In this document: positions 1 through 7,551 of the stretch, in pieces
Layout: each line of letters starts with the position of its first letter
Numbering within the stretch: position 1 is the stretch's first letter
Origin: an uncultured beta proteobacterium
GTDB lineage: Bacteria; Pseudomonadota; Gammaproteobacteria; Burkholderiales; SG8-39
DNA: 16,160 nt
Assembly (NCBI GenBank): GCA_902826155.1
Contig: CADEDU010000050.1
Coordinates: forward strand, 1 to 16,160
Reading direction: 5' to 3'
Notes under the pieces: generated by a model
Databases searched by the model: none
Told to the model about the DNA's origin: nothing
The model's input: only the letters and a program-made list of their open reading frames with translations
Made by a program: the position numbers and the translations under genes

Positions 1-69
1 CAATCGAATGAACGTATTTTCGCCGGTCATCACGACCGGATGCGAATCGACCATGCGTGGCTCTGTCAT
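1..69 (-). CDS. 5' end of an unidentified gene, fourth gene of the minus-strand TRAP operon (partial)
   Basis: Only the first 23 codons are in the window. They read from an ATG at 69 with no stop to the window edge. The protein begins MTEPRMVDSHPVV and continues MTGENTFIRL. The start is supported by an AAAGGAGA ribosome-binding site about eight bases upstream, and it follows the TRAP large permease stop by 25 bases, so it is very probably co-transcribed with the transporter. The visible residues show no signal peptide and I do not recognise the family. By position it could be a catabolic enzyme acting on the imported compound, but that is a guess. Confidence 0.6.
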   Translation of the reverse strand, partial: MTEPRMVDSHPVVMTGENTFIRL

Positions 70-94
70 CTCTAAGTCTCCTTTGGGTGTTACT

Positions 95-1396
95 TCACTT
101 CATCAGGTTCGGCAGCCATAGTGCGATATCGGGCCAGGCGATGAGCATCAGGATGCCGATCGCCAGCGGTACGATGAAGATGAGCGAGCCGCGCATGATG
201 TCCTTCATGTCGGCACCGGGGATCACCGTCTTCAGCACGAACAGGTTGAACCCCACCGGCGGGGATATCGCGGCGATTTCGATGTTGATCGTGATGATCA
301 CGCCGAACCACACCGGGTCGTAGCCCAGCTGCGTCACGGCCGGAAAGAACACCGGCACCATGATCACCATGATGCTCATCGGGTCCATGAACATGCCCAG
401 CACCATGAGCAGCAAGTTGATGAGCACCAGGATCATCCAGGGCGGAACGTCGAGCGACACCAGCAGCTTGGCGGTGGCTTGCGGAATGCCCAGCCGCGCC
501 AGCACGAACGCGCTGAACAAACCACCGATGATGAGGAAGATGAACATCGCCGTTGTGCGCACCGTGTTGTCGAGGCAGCGCACGACGATCGTCCGCGACA
601 GCGCGCTCAGCGCGAATGCGATGAGCAGCGCGCCGACGGCGCCCACGGCGCCGGCTTCGGTCGGCGTGGCGATGCCGGTGTAGATCGAGCCAAGCACCAG
701 CACGGCGAGCACCAGCACCGGAAGCACCGAGCGCAGCGACGTCCAGCGTTGCGTCTCGATCGCGGTGCTGCTCGCCTTCGGCGCGATCGCCGGATTGCGC
801 CACACCTGATACCAGACGGTGATCGCCAGGAGCGCTGCCATCAGGATGCCGGGCACGATGCCGGCGATGAACAGTGCGCCGATCGACGTTTCAGTGATCA
901 CGCCATAGAGCACCATCGGGATCGACGGCGGAATCAGGATGCCGAGCGTGCCGCCGGCTGCGGTGACGCCGTAGGCGAGCCGCTTGTCGTAGCCCTTCTT
1001 GATCATCTCCGGAATCGCCATCGCACCGATGGTCGCGGCGGTGACCGGACTGGAGCCGCACACCGCGGCGAAGCACGCGCACGCGGCGATCGTGCCGCAG
1101 GCAAGCGACCCGGGCAGCGCACGCAACCAGATCTGCGCGGCGGTGAACAGGTCGCGTCCGATGCGCGTTGCCGCGAGTGCCTCGCCCATCAGGACGAACA
1201 GCGGCACCACGAGCAAGACGAAATTCGCCGATTGCGCGTAGGCGATGGTCGCGAGCTGCTTGATGGCCGCGGGCGGCAGGAACAGATACACCCCCACGAC
1301 GCCAAGCAGCCCGGTCGCCACGGCAACCGGCGTGCCGGTGGCCAGGAACACCAGCAGCGCGACGATGAACACCGAGAAGCCGAGGAGTGCTTCCAT
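95..1396 (-). CDS. TRAP transporter large permease (DctM family)
   Basis: This is the inner-membrane transport subunit of a tripartite ATP-independent periplasmic transporter; it couples sodium or proton entry to solute import. The 433-residue length is the usual DctM length, and about a dozen hydrophobic helices run through it. Family signatures are visible: CGSSPVTAATIGAMAIPEM around residues 113-131, ILIPPSIPMV around 153-162, then a GIATPTEAGA block, GMFMDPMSIMVIMVPVFFP, and a C-terminal ISPPVGFNLFVLK. The two PP motifs lie in the paired re-entrant regions of the fold. It starts 15 bases after the small permease and closes a binding protein - small permease - large permease operon. Family assignment is secure; the substrate is unknown, and DctM sequence does not reveal it. 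Confidence 0.96.
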   Translation of the reverse strand: MEALLGFSVFIVALLVFLATGTPVAVATGLLGVVGVYLFLPPAAIKQLATIAYAQSANFVLLVVPLFVLMGEALAATRIGRDLFTAAQIWLRALPGSLACGTIAACACFAAVCGSSPVTAATIGAMAIPEMIKKGYDKRLAYGVTAAGGTLGILIPPSIPMVLYGVITETSIGALFIAGIVPGILMAALLAITVWYQVWRNPAIAPKASSTAIETQRWTSLRSVLPVLVLAVLVLGSIYTGIATPTEAGAVGAVGALLIAFALSALSRTIVVRCLDNTVRTTAMFIFLIIGGLFSAFVLARLGIPQATAKLLVSLDVPPWMILVLINLLLMVLGMFMDPMSIMVIMVPVFFPAVTQLGYDPVWFGVIITINIEIAAISPPVGFNLFVLKTVIPGADMKDIMRGSLIFIVPLAIGILMLIAWPDIALWLPNLMK

Positions 1397-1411
1397 CGTG
1401 TCGCGCGGCGT

Positions 1412-1924
1412 TCAGTGCGACGCTGCGCCGGGTGCGGCGAGCGGGGCGCGCATGGTGCCGGCCAGTAGCGCGAGTGTGGTCAGCAGAAACTGGACGGCAC
1501 CCACCGGTCCGATCCAGTACACGTGCTTGAGCTTGACCGGCACCAGCGTCGGAAACAGCGTGTCATCCTGAAACGCCTCGATTGTGGTGCGAGTGAGCTG
1601 CCACAACAGGAACGCACCGAACACCAGCACGAGCGAGAGCGCGAGCACACGCAACGCGCGGCGCTTCGCCGGCGACAGGTAGTGATCGAGGATGTCGACG
1701 GCCACGTGCGACCCGGATTCCAGCGCGGGGGCGAGGGTCAGGAAGAACACGTACACCAGCAGGAAGCGCGACACGTCCATGACCCAGGTGGTGGGCGCGT
1801 TGAAGACGTTGCGCATCACCAGGTCGTAGACGATGAACGCAAGGATGAGCGCGGCAAGCACGCCGGCCACTCGCAGGAACACCTTGTTGATCGCGCGCGT
1901 GCCGCGCTGCAAAGCGTCGGTCAT
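1412..1924 (-). CDS. TRAP transporter small permease (DctQ family)
   Basis: This is the small membrane subunit that partners the large permease and helps receive the binding protein. At 170 residues it has the normal DctQ length, with four predicted helices at about residues 16-36, 48-68, 92-112 and 134-156. The segment after helix 1 (VYDLVMRNVFNAPTTWVMD) matches the conserved DctQ pattern of R-x-x-F-N followed by W and an acidic residue, and ESGSHVAVDIL follows helix 2. It lies 39 bases downstream of the binding protein and 15 bases upstream of the large permease. The ribosome-binding site before the ATG at 1924 is weak, so the exact start is slightly uncertain. Confidence 0.93.
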   Translation of the reverse strand: MTDALQRGTRAINKVFLRVAGVLAALILAFIVYDLVMRNVFNAPTTWVMDVSRFLLVYVFFLTLAPALESGSHVAVDILDHYLSPAKRRALRVLALSLVLVFGAFLLWQLTRTTIEAFQDDTLFPTLVPVKLKHVYWIGPVGAVQFLLTTLALLAGTMRAPLAAPGAASH

Positions 1925-1963
1925 TGCATGGACCAGAGCGGGCCGCCTGCGCGCCCGCGTCCG

Positions 1964-2959
1964 TTACCAGTATTTCTTCGCGATCGATGCGAACTGCTTG
2001 CCGGCCTCGCCGCCCTGCGCCTCCATCTTGGCGAAGGCCGGGGCGATGCCTTTGCGGAATTCGGCGACTTCCGCGTCGGTGAGCGCGTAGATCTCGGCCT
2101 TGCCCGATTGCATGGCCTTGGCTGCCTCGGCTTGCACCGCAAGCAGATGCGGCGCCGATTTCTTCTCCGCTTCCTGGCCGATGCGCTTCAACGTCGCTCG
2201 ATCCTCGGCGGAGAGCTTGTCGAACAGCGGCTTGTGCACGATGTAGGCGCTGACGTTGACCGGCAAGTGCAGGATCGTGACCTTCGGGGCGACCTCGTGC
2301 AGCTTGAGCGCCGAGGCCAACACGCTGACCGACAGGGCGCAATCGATCGTCCGGTTCTGCAGCGCGAGGTACTGCTCGGAAGGGTCCATCGATACGGCGC
2401 TCGCACCCAGCGCCAGGATCTGCTCGGCCTGCCAGCGACCGGCTGTGCGCACCTTGCGTCCCTTCCAGTCGGCCACGGTCTTCATGTGGCGATCGCGGCA
2501 CACGACGATCAATGGTCCGGAGCCCTGGGTCCACAACATCTCGACGTTCTGTTTACGGAACTGATCCTCCAGCACCGGGCGCATCGCGTTGCTTGCCTCG
2601 ATGAACTTCGCCGGGTCGTGAGGCATGCCGCCGATCGCCTCCAGAATCGCCACCGACGGGATCTGCCCCGACACCGCACCCATCGACACGTTGCCCGCGG
2701 GTACCGCGCCGTCGCGGACCGATTTGAGCGTCTCGTTCACGCTCACCAGTGCGCCGGCATAGTGCGGCACGATCTTCACGCGGCCCTGCGTAGCCTTGTC
2801 GACCTCGTCGATCCAGAATTTGATCGCCATGGTCCAGAAGTTTCGCTCGGGGTGGAAGATCGCCAGATCGATCTTGCTCTGCGCTGCCGCAGGCAATGCG
2901 AAGGCGCCGAGAGTGAGCGAGGCAGCGATCGCTGCGGCAACGCGCGCGCGGACATTCAT
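1964..2959 (-). CDS. TRAP transporter periplasmic substrate-binding protein (DctP family)
   Basis: This is the secreted solute receptor of the first TRAP system. The ATG at 2959 is preceded by GGAGGAG at good spacing. Residues 1-27 form a Sec signal peptide: a short Arg-containing start, a hydrophobic Ala/Leu core, and cleavage near PAAAQ. The mature part follows the DctP fold; WKGRKVRTAG at residues 165-174 carries the conserved Arg (about R171) that in this family pairs with a substrate carboxylate, and MDPSEQYLALQNRTIDCAL corresponds to the conserved stretch usually reading like S-E-x-Y-x-A-L-Q-x-G-x-x-D. The 331-residue length is normal. The protein is quite divergent from the second binding protein in this window, so the two systems probably take different ligands. 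The ligand is unknown; a carboxylate is inferred from the Arg. Confidence 0.94.
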   Translation of the reverse strand: MNVRARVAAAIAASLTLGAFALPAAAQSKIDLAIFHPERNFWTMAIKFWIDEVDKATQGRVKIVPHYAGALVSVNETLKSVRDGAVPAGNVSMGAVSGQIPSVAILEAIGGMPHDPAKFIEASNAMRPVLEDQFRKQNVEMLWTQGSGPLIVVCRDRHMKTVADWKGRKVRTAGRWQAEQILALGASAVSMDPSEQYLALQNRTIDCALSVSVLASALKLHEVAPKVTILHLPVNVSAYIVHKPLFDKLSAEDRATLKRIGQEAEKKSAPHLLAVQAEAAKAMQSGKAEIYALTDAEVAEFRKGIAPAFAKMEAQGGEAGKQFASIAKKYW

Positions 2960-3044
2960 GACGGTCTCCTCCAGGGGTGAACGTGGCGTCGCGCGATGGT
3001 CGCTTTGTGGTGTGACGGGACCGTTGGCGCGACAGTGCCAGACT

Positions 3045-3072
3045 ATAGTACGGTTCGCCGCGCCGCGGACAA
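3045..3072 (-). promoter_or_regulatory. Candidate promoter for the minus-strand TRAP operon, in the divergent gap
   Basis: Reading the minus strand, TTGTCC (3067-3072) is followed after 16 bases by TACTAT (3045-3050), a fair sigma-70-like pair upstream of the binding-protein start at 2959. The -10 overlaps the perfect 8-base palindrome ACTATAGT at 3042-3049, which also offers TATAGT (3044-3049) as a -10 on the plus strand, although no good -35 accompanies it in that direction. The 206-base gap 2960-3165 separates the transporter from the divergent flavin oxidoreductase and otherwise holds nothing I recognise. This is a pattern call only. Confidence 0.35.
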
Positions 3073-3165
3073 TGGCGCGGTGTGCGTGGTGTGCTCGCTG
3101 CGATCGAAGCCGCTCCTGTCTGTTCGCGCGTCTGGCCCGCCTGTCCCTCGCCCGGAGAATGATCG

Positions 3166-4413
3166 ATGCGCCCCGTGCAGTTGTTCTGCTGGCACTTCAT
3201 GGCTTATCCCTACCTGCCGCCCGACTTCGACGAGAAGTACGAGTCGGGCTGGGTCACGGTGCCGAACACGCTGTGGGATCGCGACAAGACGCAGGGGTTG
3301 TTCCAGGAATACATCGACCAGCTCGTCTACGGCGAGGAGCTCGGGTTCGATGGACTGGTGCTGAACGAGCACCACCAGAACATCTACGGGCTCATGCCTT
3401 CGCCCAACATCATCGCCGCGGCGCTCACGCAGCGCACCAGCAAGGCGAAGATCTGCGTGTTGGGCAGCCTGCTGCCGCTGTTCATGAATCCGCTGCGGGT
3501 CGCCGAAGAGTACGCAATGATCGATTCGATGACCAACGGCCGGCTCATTGCAGGCTTCGCGGTCGGCGGTGGTCCGGAGGCGTACAACTACGACGTGCCT
3601 CAACCGCAGGCGCGCACCGCGTACTGGGAAGGCATCGATCTCATCCGGCGCGCGTGGACCGAAGACGGACCGTTCCGCCACGAGGGTCGCCACTATCCGC
3701 TGCGCTATGTGAACGTCTGGCCCAAGCCGCGGCAGCTGCCGCATCCGCCGATCTGGATTCCCGGCGCGCTGTCGATCGAGACGATGGAAGAGGTGGCCAA
3801 GCGCGGCTTCGATTATTTCCTGTCATCGCGTGCCCATGGCGCTGCAACGCGACAGGCCGCGCAGCGGTTTGCGGGGATCATCAAATCGTATGGTGGGCGC
3901 TTTCATCCGTTCCGCATGGGCATTCTGCTGTCGGTGTACGTGTCCGAGACTGACGAGCAGGCCAAGGCGGAAGCGCGCGAGAGCATCTGGTACTGGCTGC
4001 GCTTCTGTCTGAAAGGGCATCTGCGCCGCGAAGGCCGCACGCTCACGTTCGGCCCGGGTGTGCCGTCGACCTCGGTGCGATCGTGGGAAGCGTACGTGAA
4101 GAACGCCGACCCGGGTGCCAAGATGCTGGGTGATGTAGCCGACTGGGACGAACTCGATCAATGGGGCTCGATCACCTACGGCAGCCCGAAGACGGTGCGC
4201 GAGAAGCTCTGGAAGCTGATCGAACAGGCGGGCGTGGGCAATCTGATGATCCAGTTCCACTTCGGCAACATGAAACCCGAGCTGGCGCGCAAGAGCATGC
4301 GGCTGTTCGCCACCGAAGTGGCACCGTATCTGCGCCGCGACTCGGTCGAGCTGTTCTCGCGTGAGTATCCGGATATGAATGAAGCCATGACGGCGCCGGC
4401 GGTCGCGGCGTGA
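3166..4413 (+). CDS. LLM-class (luciferase-like) flavin-dependent oxidoreductase
   Basis: A cytoplasmic monooxygenase-type enzyme of the bacterial luciferase TIM-barrel superfamily, which uses reduced FMN (or F420 in some members) and O2. Visible landmarks are GFDGLVLNEHHQN at residues 60-72, where the EHH signature is typical; a long stretch ending in MTNGRLIAGFAVGGG at about 122-136; and PPIWIPG at 194-200. The ATG at 3166 has GGAG about nine bases upstream. At 415 residues it is longer than many members (commonly 330-380). Its stop overlaps the possible GTG start of the next gene, and the alpha/beta hydrolase that follows is almost certainly co-transcribed. RutA, which opens the uracil ring, belongs to this superfamily, but I cannot claim orthology. 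A separate flavin reductase would be needed and none is obvious in the window. Confidence 0.93.
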   Translation: MRPVQLFCWHFMAYPYLPPDFDEKYESGWVTVPNTLWDRDKTQGLFQEYIDQLVYGEELGFDGLVLNEHHQNIYGLMPSPNIIAAALTQRTSKAKICVLGSLLPLFMNPLRVAEEYAMIDSMTNGRLIAGFAVGGGPEAYNYDVPQPQARTAYWEGIDLIRRAWTEDGPFRHEGRHYPLRYVNVWPKPRQLPHPPIWIPGALSIETMEEVAKRGFDYFLSSRAHGAATRQAAQRFAGIIKSYGGRFHPFRMGILLSVYVSETDEQAKAEARESIWYWLRFCLKGHLRREGRTLTFGPGVPSTSVRSWEAYVKNADPGAKMLGDVADWDELDQWGSITYGSPKTVREKLWKLIEQAGVGNLMIQFHFGNMKPELARKSMRLFATEVAPYLRRDSVELFSREYPDMNEAMTAPAVAA

Positions 4414-4457
4414 GCGACGCAACGCGCGGCGCGAGAGTCGAACGAAGCAGACCAGCC

Positions 4458-5522
4458 ATGAATACGCGAATCATCGAACTCACGGGCGGGCGCAAGGTCG
4501 CGATCGCCGAAGCGGGCCAGGGTGCGCCGCTGCTCTATCTGCACGGCTTCGCCGACGTGCACGGCGCGAGCGTCGAGTGGCTGCCGATGCACGAGGAGCT
4601 GGCGCGAACGTTTCGGTTGATCGCGCCCGCCCATCCGGGCTGCGCCGGGTCCGACGAGAACGAGGCCATCGACAGCATCGACGACGTCGAATTCCACCTG
4701 CTTGAGGTGCTCGACGCGTTGGGGCTGGCCAAGGCTGATGTGGTGGGCAATTGTTTCGGTGGCTGGCTTGCGGCCGAACTGGCTGTACGCAATCCCGATC
4801 GGGTCAATCGTCTCGTCCTCACCGGGGCGAGCGGATTGTTCGTGCCAGGCGAGCCGATCGGCGATCTGTTCTGGGAAGTGCAGGCGCAGAACGGCGTCGA
4901 GTATCAAGGACTGCGCTCGCTGCTGTTCACCGACGGCAATGCGGATGTGGCCCGGGCGCTGTTTCCGGACGGCCGCTCTGTCGTCGAGCGCGAGATCAGC
5001 CGCTACAAGGTCATGCGCTACGCGTCGCGCGTGGGCTTCAAGCCGCCGTACTTCTACAACCGCAATCTGCGCGACCGGCTACATCGATTCCCCGGCGAGG
5101 TGCTGTTGCTGTGGGGCGAGTTCGATCGCATGGTGCCGCTGGCGCACGCGCGTGCCTACGAGCAGGGGTTCAAGCGCGCCCGGCTGCAAGTCGTGCCGGA
5201 CGCTGCGCATGCGCTGACCGTCGAGCAGCCTGATCCGGTGGTCGCGGCCATTCGCGCCTTCCTCACGCCGGCGACGATCGGCGCGCATCGAGTTTTTGAA
5301 CGCACGAGCGGAGCGCGCGCCAAGTCGGCACGTAAGGGGGCCGCACGGCATCCGACACGTGAGCCGCATGCCAAGCCGGCGCGTGCCAAGCGTGCCGCGG
5401 ACGCATCGCGCGGCGGTGTCACCAGAGAGGCGAAACGTCCGGCCAAGCGGCTGACAACGCGGGCGACGAAACGTCCCTTGAAGCGACCCGCGAAGCGTCC
5501 AGTCAAGAAGCGGGGCCGCTGA
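4458..5522 (+). CDS. Alpha/beta hydrolase with Cys nucleophile and Lys/Arg-rich C-terminal tail
   Basis: The first 271 or so residues are an alpha/beta-hydrolase fold: LYLHGF near the oxyanion site, the nucleophile elbow VGNCFGGW with Cys99 where Ser is usual, Asp223 in WGEFDRMVP and His251 in VPDAAHA. The Cys is direct from the DNA (TGT at 4752). Possible roles are ester, lactone, thioester or C-C hydrolysis, downstream of the flavin oxidoreductase. The last 83 residues (about 272-354) are low complexity and about 35 percent Lys plus Arg, with AKRP/TKRP repeats, like histone H1-type or AlgP-type bacterial tails; they are not part of the hydrolase fold. I chose ATG 4458 because homology to the fold begins directly there. 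A GTG at 4410, overlapping the previous stop, would add 16 residues (MSDATRGARVERSRPA) and cannot be excluded. Confidence 0.9.
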   Translation: MNTRIIELTGGRKVAIAEAGQGAPLLYLHGFADVHGASVEWLPMHEELARTFRLIAPAHPGCAGSDENEAIDSIDDVEFHLLEVLDALGLAKADVVGNCFGGWLAAELAVRNPDRVNRLVLTGASGLFVPGEPIGDLFWEVQAQNGVEYQGLRSLLFTDGNADVARALFPDGRSVVEREISRYKVMRYASRVGFKPPYFYNRNLRDRLHRFPGEVLLLWGEFDRMVPLAHARAYEQGFKRARLQVVPDAAHALTVEQPDPVVAAIRAFLTPATIGAHRVFERTSGARAKSARKGAARHPTREPHAKPARAKRAADASRGGVTREAKRPAKRLTTRATKRPLKRPAKRPVKKRGR

Positions 5523-5610
5523 CACTACCGAGCCTTGCCAGCACGCATGCCGGGTTGCCGGGGTGTTCGCGCCGAGTCCCAGCCGCGGTGCATCGTGGCT
5601 CGATGCGTGA

Positions 5611-5619
5611 TGGTATAAG
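5611..5619 (+). promoter_or_regulatory. Candidate extended -10 promoter for the second TRAP operon
   Basis: TGGTATAAG has the TG-N-TATAAT-like form of an extended -10 element and stands 40 bases before the GTG start at 5659. No convincing -35 is present at 17 bases, which is tolerated for extended -10 promoters. The 136-base gap 5523-5658 is the largest break in the plus-strand series 3166-8547, so a separate promoter here is reasonable. Nothing else is recognised in the gap. Confidence 0.4.
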
Positions 5620-5645
5620 ACGCAGCCGCAAGACCAACTGCCATT

Positions 5646-5655
5646 AGAGGAGGGG
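5646..5655 (+). promoter_or_regulatory. Strong ribosome-binding site fixing a GTG start
   Basis: AGAGGAGGGG ends three bases before the GTG at 5659. The first ATG in frame is far inside the first membrane helix, so this site decides in favour of GTG as the start of the small permease. Confidence 0.75.
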
Positions 5656-5658
5656 ATC

Positions 5659-6177
5659 GTGTCCGCGACACCGGCGCACGCGTCCGAGTCGCTGTTCCGT
5701 CGCGTCGATCGCGCACTGGAGCAGCTCATCTACCACATCTCCGCGCTGCTGATCATCGCGCTCGCCGGCGTGATCATCTACACCGTTTTCATGCGTTACG
5801 TGTTCAACGCGACGCCGATCTGGGCCGAGGAGGTGCCGCGCATCATCTTCCTGTGGGTCTCTTACATTGCCATTGCCGTGGCGGTGAGCCGCGGCCACAG
5901 CCTGCGAGTGATGGTTTTCATCGAGCGATTTCCCCCGGGTGTACGTCTGGGGCTCGAGCTGTTCATGCACGCGGCGATCTTCGTGATGCTCGGTTATCTG
6001 GTGTGGCACAACCAGCCGGTGCTCGAGCTGACCGCGCAGACCAAGATGCTCGCGACCGGGTGGCCCGACTCGGTGCGGCATTGGCCGCTCACCGTCGGGT
6101 GCGTGCTGATGGCGCTCTACCAGCTGCGGCAAGTGATGCAGTCGTTCGAAGTGTTTCGCGCCAAGTCGGGGAGTTAG
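5659..6177 (+). CDS. TRAP transporter small permease (DctQ family), second system
   Basis: The small membrane subunit of the second TRAP system, 172 residues, beginning at GTG after a strong ribosome-binding site. Four hydrophobic helices lie at about residues 26-46, 58-78, 97-117 and 140-160. FMRYVFNATPIWAEEVPR at residues 44-61 is the classic DctQ signature and is closer to the textbook pattern than that of the first system. SRGHSLRVMVFIERFP follows helix 2, as is usual. The large permease starts five bases after its stop, so translation of the two is likely coupled. Here the permeases precede the binding protein, unlike the first operon. Confidence 0.95.
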   Translation: MSATPAHASESLFRRVDRALEQLIYHISALLIIALAGVIIYTVFMRYVFNATPIWAEEVPRIIFLWVSYIAIAVAVSRGHSLRVMVFIERFPPGVRLGLELFMHAAIFVMLGYLVWHNQPVLELTAQTKMLATGWPDSVRHWPLTVGCVLMALYQLRQVMQSFEVFRAKSGS

Positions 6178-6182
6178 CTTCG

Positions 6183-7481
6183 ATGCTGCTGATCAGCTTG
6201 CTGGTCATTCTGCTGCTCTTCAGCCTGCTGGGCATGGAGATCGCCTGGGCGATCGGCTTCGCCTGCTTCGTGTACATCGCGATGTCGCACTTCACGCCGA
6301 ACCCGACCGAGTTCGTGCTGTTCTCGCAGCAGATGGTCGTCGGCCTCGATGCGTTCGTGCTGGTGGCGATTCCCCTGTTCATCTTCGCCGGCGAGCTGAT
6401 GAACGTGTCGGGCGTGACGCAGCGCCTGGTGCGCTTCGCGAGCGCGCTCGTCGGACACCTGCATGGTGGCTTGGCCAACGTGGGTGTCGTCACGAACTTC
6501 CTCATGTCGGGCATCTCCGGCTCGGCGCTGGCCGATGCCGCCGCGACTGGGACGGTGCTCGTGCCCGAGATGAGCAAACGCCGGTTCCCGCCGGAATTCT
6601 CCAGTGGTGTGATCGCTGCGGCGGCGACGGTGGGGCCGATCATTCCGCCGTCGATTCCGCTGCTGCTGATCGCCTCGATCATGAACCTGTCGGTCGGCCA
6701 ACTGTTCCTGGCCGGCATCATTCCCGGCACGCTCATGTTCATCTTCATGTTCGTGGTGACCTGGTGGATCTGCCGCGCCAAGGGCTACCCGCGTGAGCCA
6801 CGCGCGAACGTCGGGAAGCGATTGAGCGCTACCTGGGACGGGCTGCTGCCGATCCTCGCGCCGGTGATCATCGTCGGCAGCATCGTCGGCGGCATTGCCA
6901 CCGCGACCGAAGCGGCGGCGATCGCGGTGCTCTACACGCTCGTTCTCGGCGTGCTGGTCTATCGCAACACCACGTGGGCGGCCATCGTCGAGTGTGCCGG
7001 CAAGACGGCGATCGCCTCGGCGGTGGTGATGCTGACGGTGGCCACCTCGCAGATCTTCTCGTGGCTGGCGGTGCAGGAGCGGCTGGGTGAGTACCTCACC
7101 GCGGGGCTGCTCGGCATCTCCACCAACGTCTACGTGGTGCTCTTCCTGGTGAACGTGCTGATGCTGATCCTGGGCATGTTCATGGAGATCGTGCCGGTCA
7201 TGTTCATCCTGGCACCGATTCTGTTCCCGCTGCTGGCGAAGATGGGCGTGAGCGAGGTGCAGTTCGCCGTGGTGATGGTGCTCAACCTCATGATCGGCAT
7301 GATCACGCCGCCGATCGGGTTGAATCTGTTCGTGATGTCGGCAATCAGCGGCGTCGACGTGATGCGAATATTCCGAGCCGCCTTTCCCTACTTCTGGGCG
7401 CTGGTGGCGGTGCTGCTGCTGATCACCTATGTACCCGCGCTCACGCTGTATATTCCGCAGCTCGTCTTCGGTGGAACATGA
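6183..7481 (+). CDS. TRAP transporter large permease (DctM family), second system
   Basis: The transport-channel subunit of the second TRAP system, 432 residues with about a dozen helices. Signatures: GISGSALADAAATGTVLVPE at about residues 110-129, PIIPPSIPLLLIA at 152-164, the IATATEAAA block, GMFMEIVPVMFILAPILFP, and GMITPPIGLNLFV near the C-terminus. The ATG at 6183 is chosen because the conserved N-terminal helix (LLISLLVILLLFSLLGMEI) starts there and GGGGAG lies upstream inside the end of the previous gene. The open frame runs much further upstream, but that part overlaps the small permease and is not coding. The binding-protein gene follows 70 bases later. Family is certain, ligand unknown. 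Confidence 0.96.
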   Translation: MLLISLLVILLLFSLLGMEIAWAIGFACFVYIAMSHFTPNPTEFVLFSQQMVVGLDAFVLVAIPLFIFAGELMNVSGVTQRLVRFASALVGHLHGGLANVGVVTNFLMSGISGSALADAAATGTVLVPEMSKRRFPPEFSSGVIAAAATVGPIIPPSIPLLLIASIMNLSVGQLFLAGIIPGTLMFIFMFVVTWWICRAKGYPREPRANVGKRLSATWDGLLPILAPVIIVGSIVGGIATATEAAAIAVLYTLVLGVLVYRNTTWAAIVECAGKTAIASAVVMLTVATSQIFSWLAVQERLGEYLTAGLLGISTNVYVVLFLVNVLMLILGMFMEIVPVMFILAPILFPLLAKMGVSEVQFAVVMVLNLMIGMITPPIGLNLFVMSAISGVDVMRIFRAAFPYFWALVAVLLLITYVPALTLYIPQLVFGGT

Positions 7482-7540
7482 GTGGTAGTAAGTGAGCCAC
7501 GGTAACCCGGAACGAGTGCGGCTCGACGTCAATTCGATAG

Positions 7541-7546
7541 AGGAGG
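7541..7546 (+). promoter_or_regulatory. Ribosome-binding site deciding the start of the second binding protein
   Basis: AGGAGG lies five bases before the ATG at 7552. It rules in that ATG over an in-frame GTG at 7492, which lacks such a site and would place 20 polar residues ahead of the signal peptide. Confidence 0.8.
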
Positions 7547-7551
7547 ATCGC

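Noticed and set aside
1523..2980. Long plus-strand open frame opposite the first TRAP genes
   Set aside because: Its translation is Arg/His/Gln-rich low-complexity sequence of the kind produced by the antisense of high-GC genes; the minus-strand genes have clear domains and ribosome-binding sites.
4410..4457. GTG start at 4410 overlapping the flavin oxidoreductase stop, giving a longer alpha/beta hydrolase
   Set aside because: The extra 16 residues are polar and precede the normal fold start; ATG 4458 fits the family better. Translational coupling keeps the GTG possible, so it is mentioned in the gene entry only.
5277..5522. Basic tail of the hydrolase as a frameshift artefact
   Set aside because: The tail keeps a third-position GC bias and has organised K-R-P repeats at both protein and DNA level, so a real extension is more likely; resequencing would settle it.
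3166..5522. Complete Rut pyrimidine operon
   Set aside because: Only the enzyme classes match; RutC, RutE, RutF and the RutG permease are absent and the residues seen do not establish orthology to RutA, RutB or RutD.
5853..6182. Upstream open-frame extension of the second large permease
   Set aside because: It lies wholly over the small permease gene in another frame, and the conserved permease N-terminus begins at 6183.
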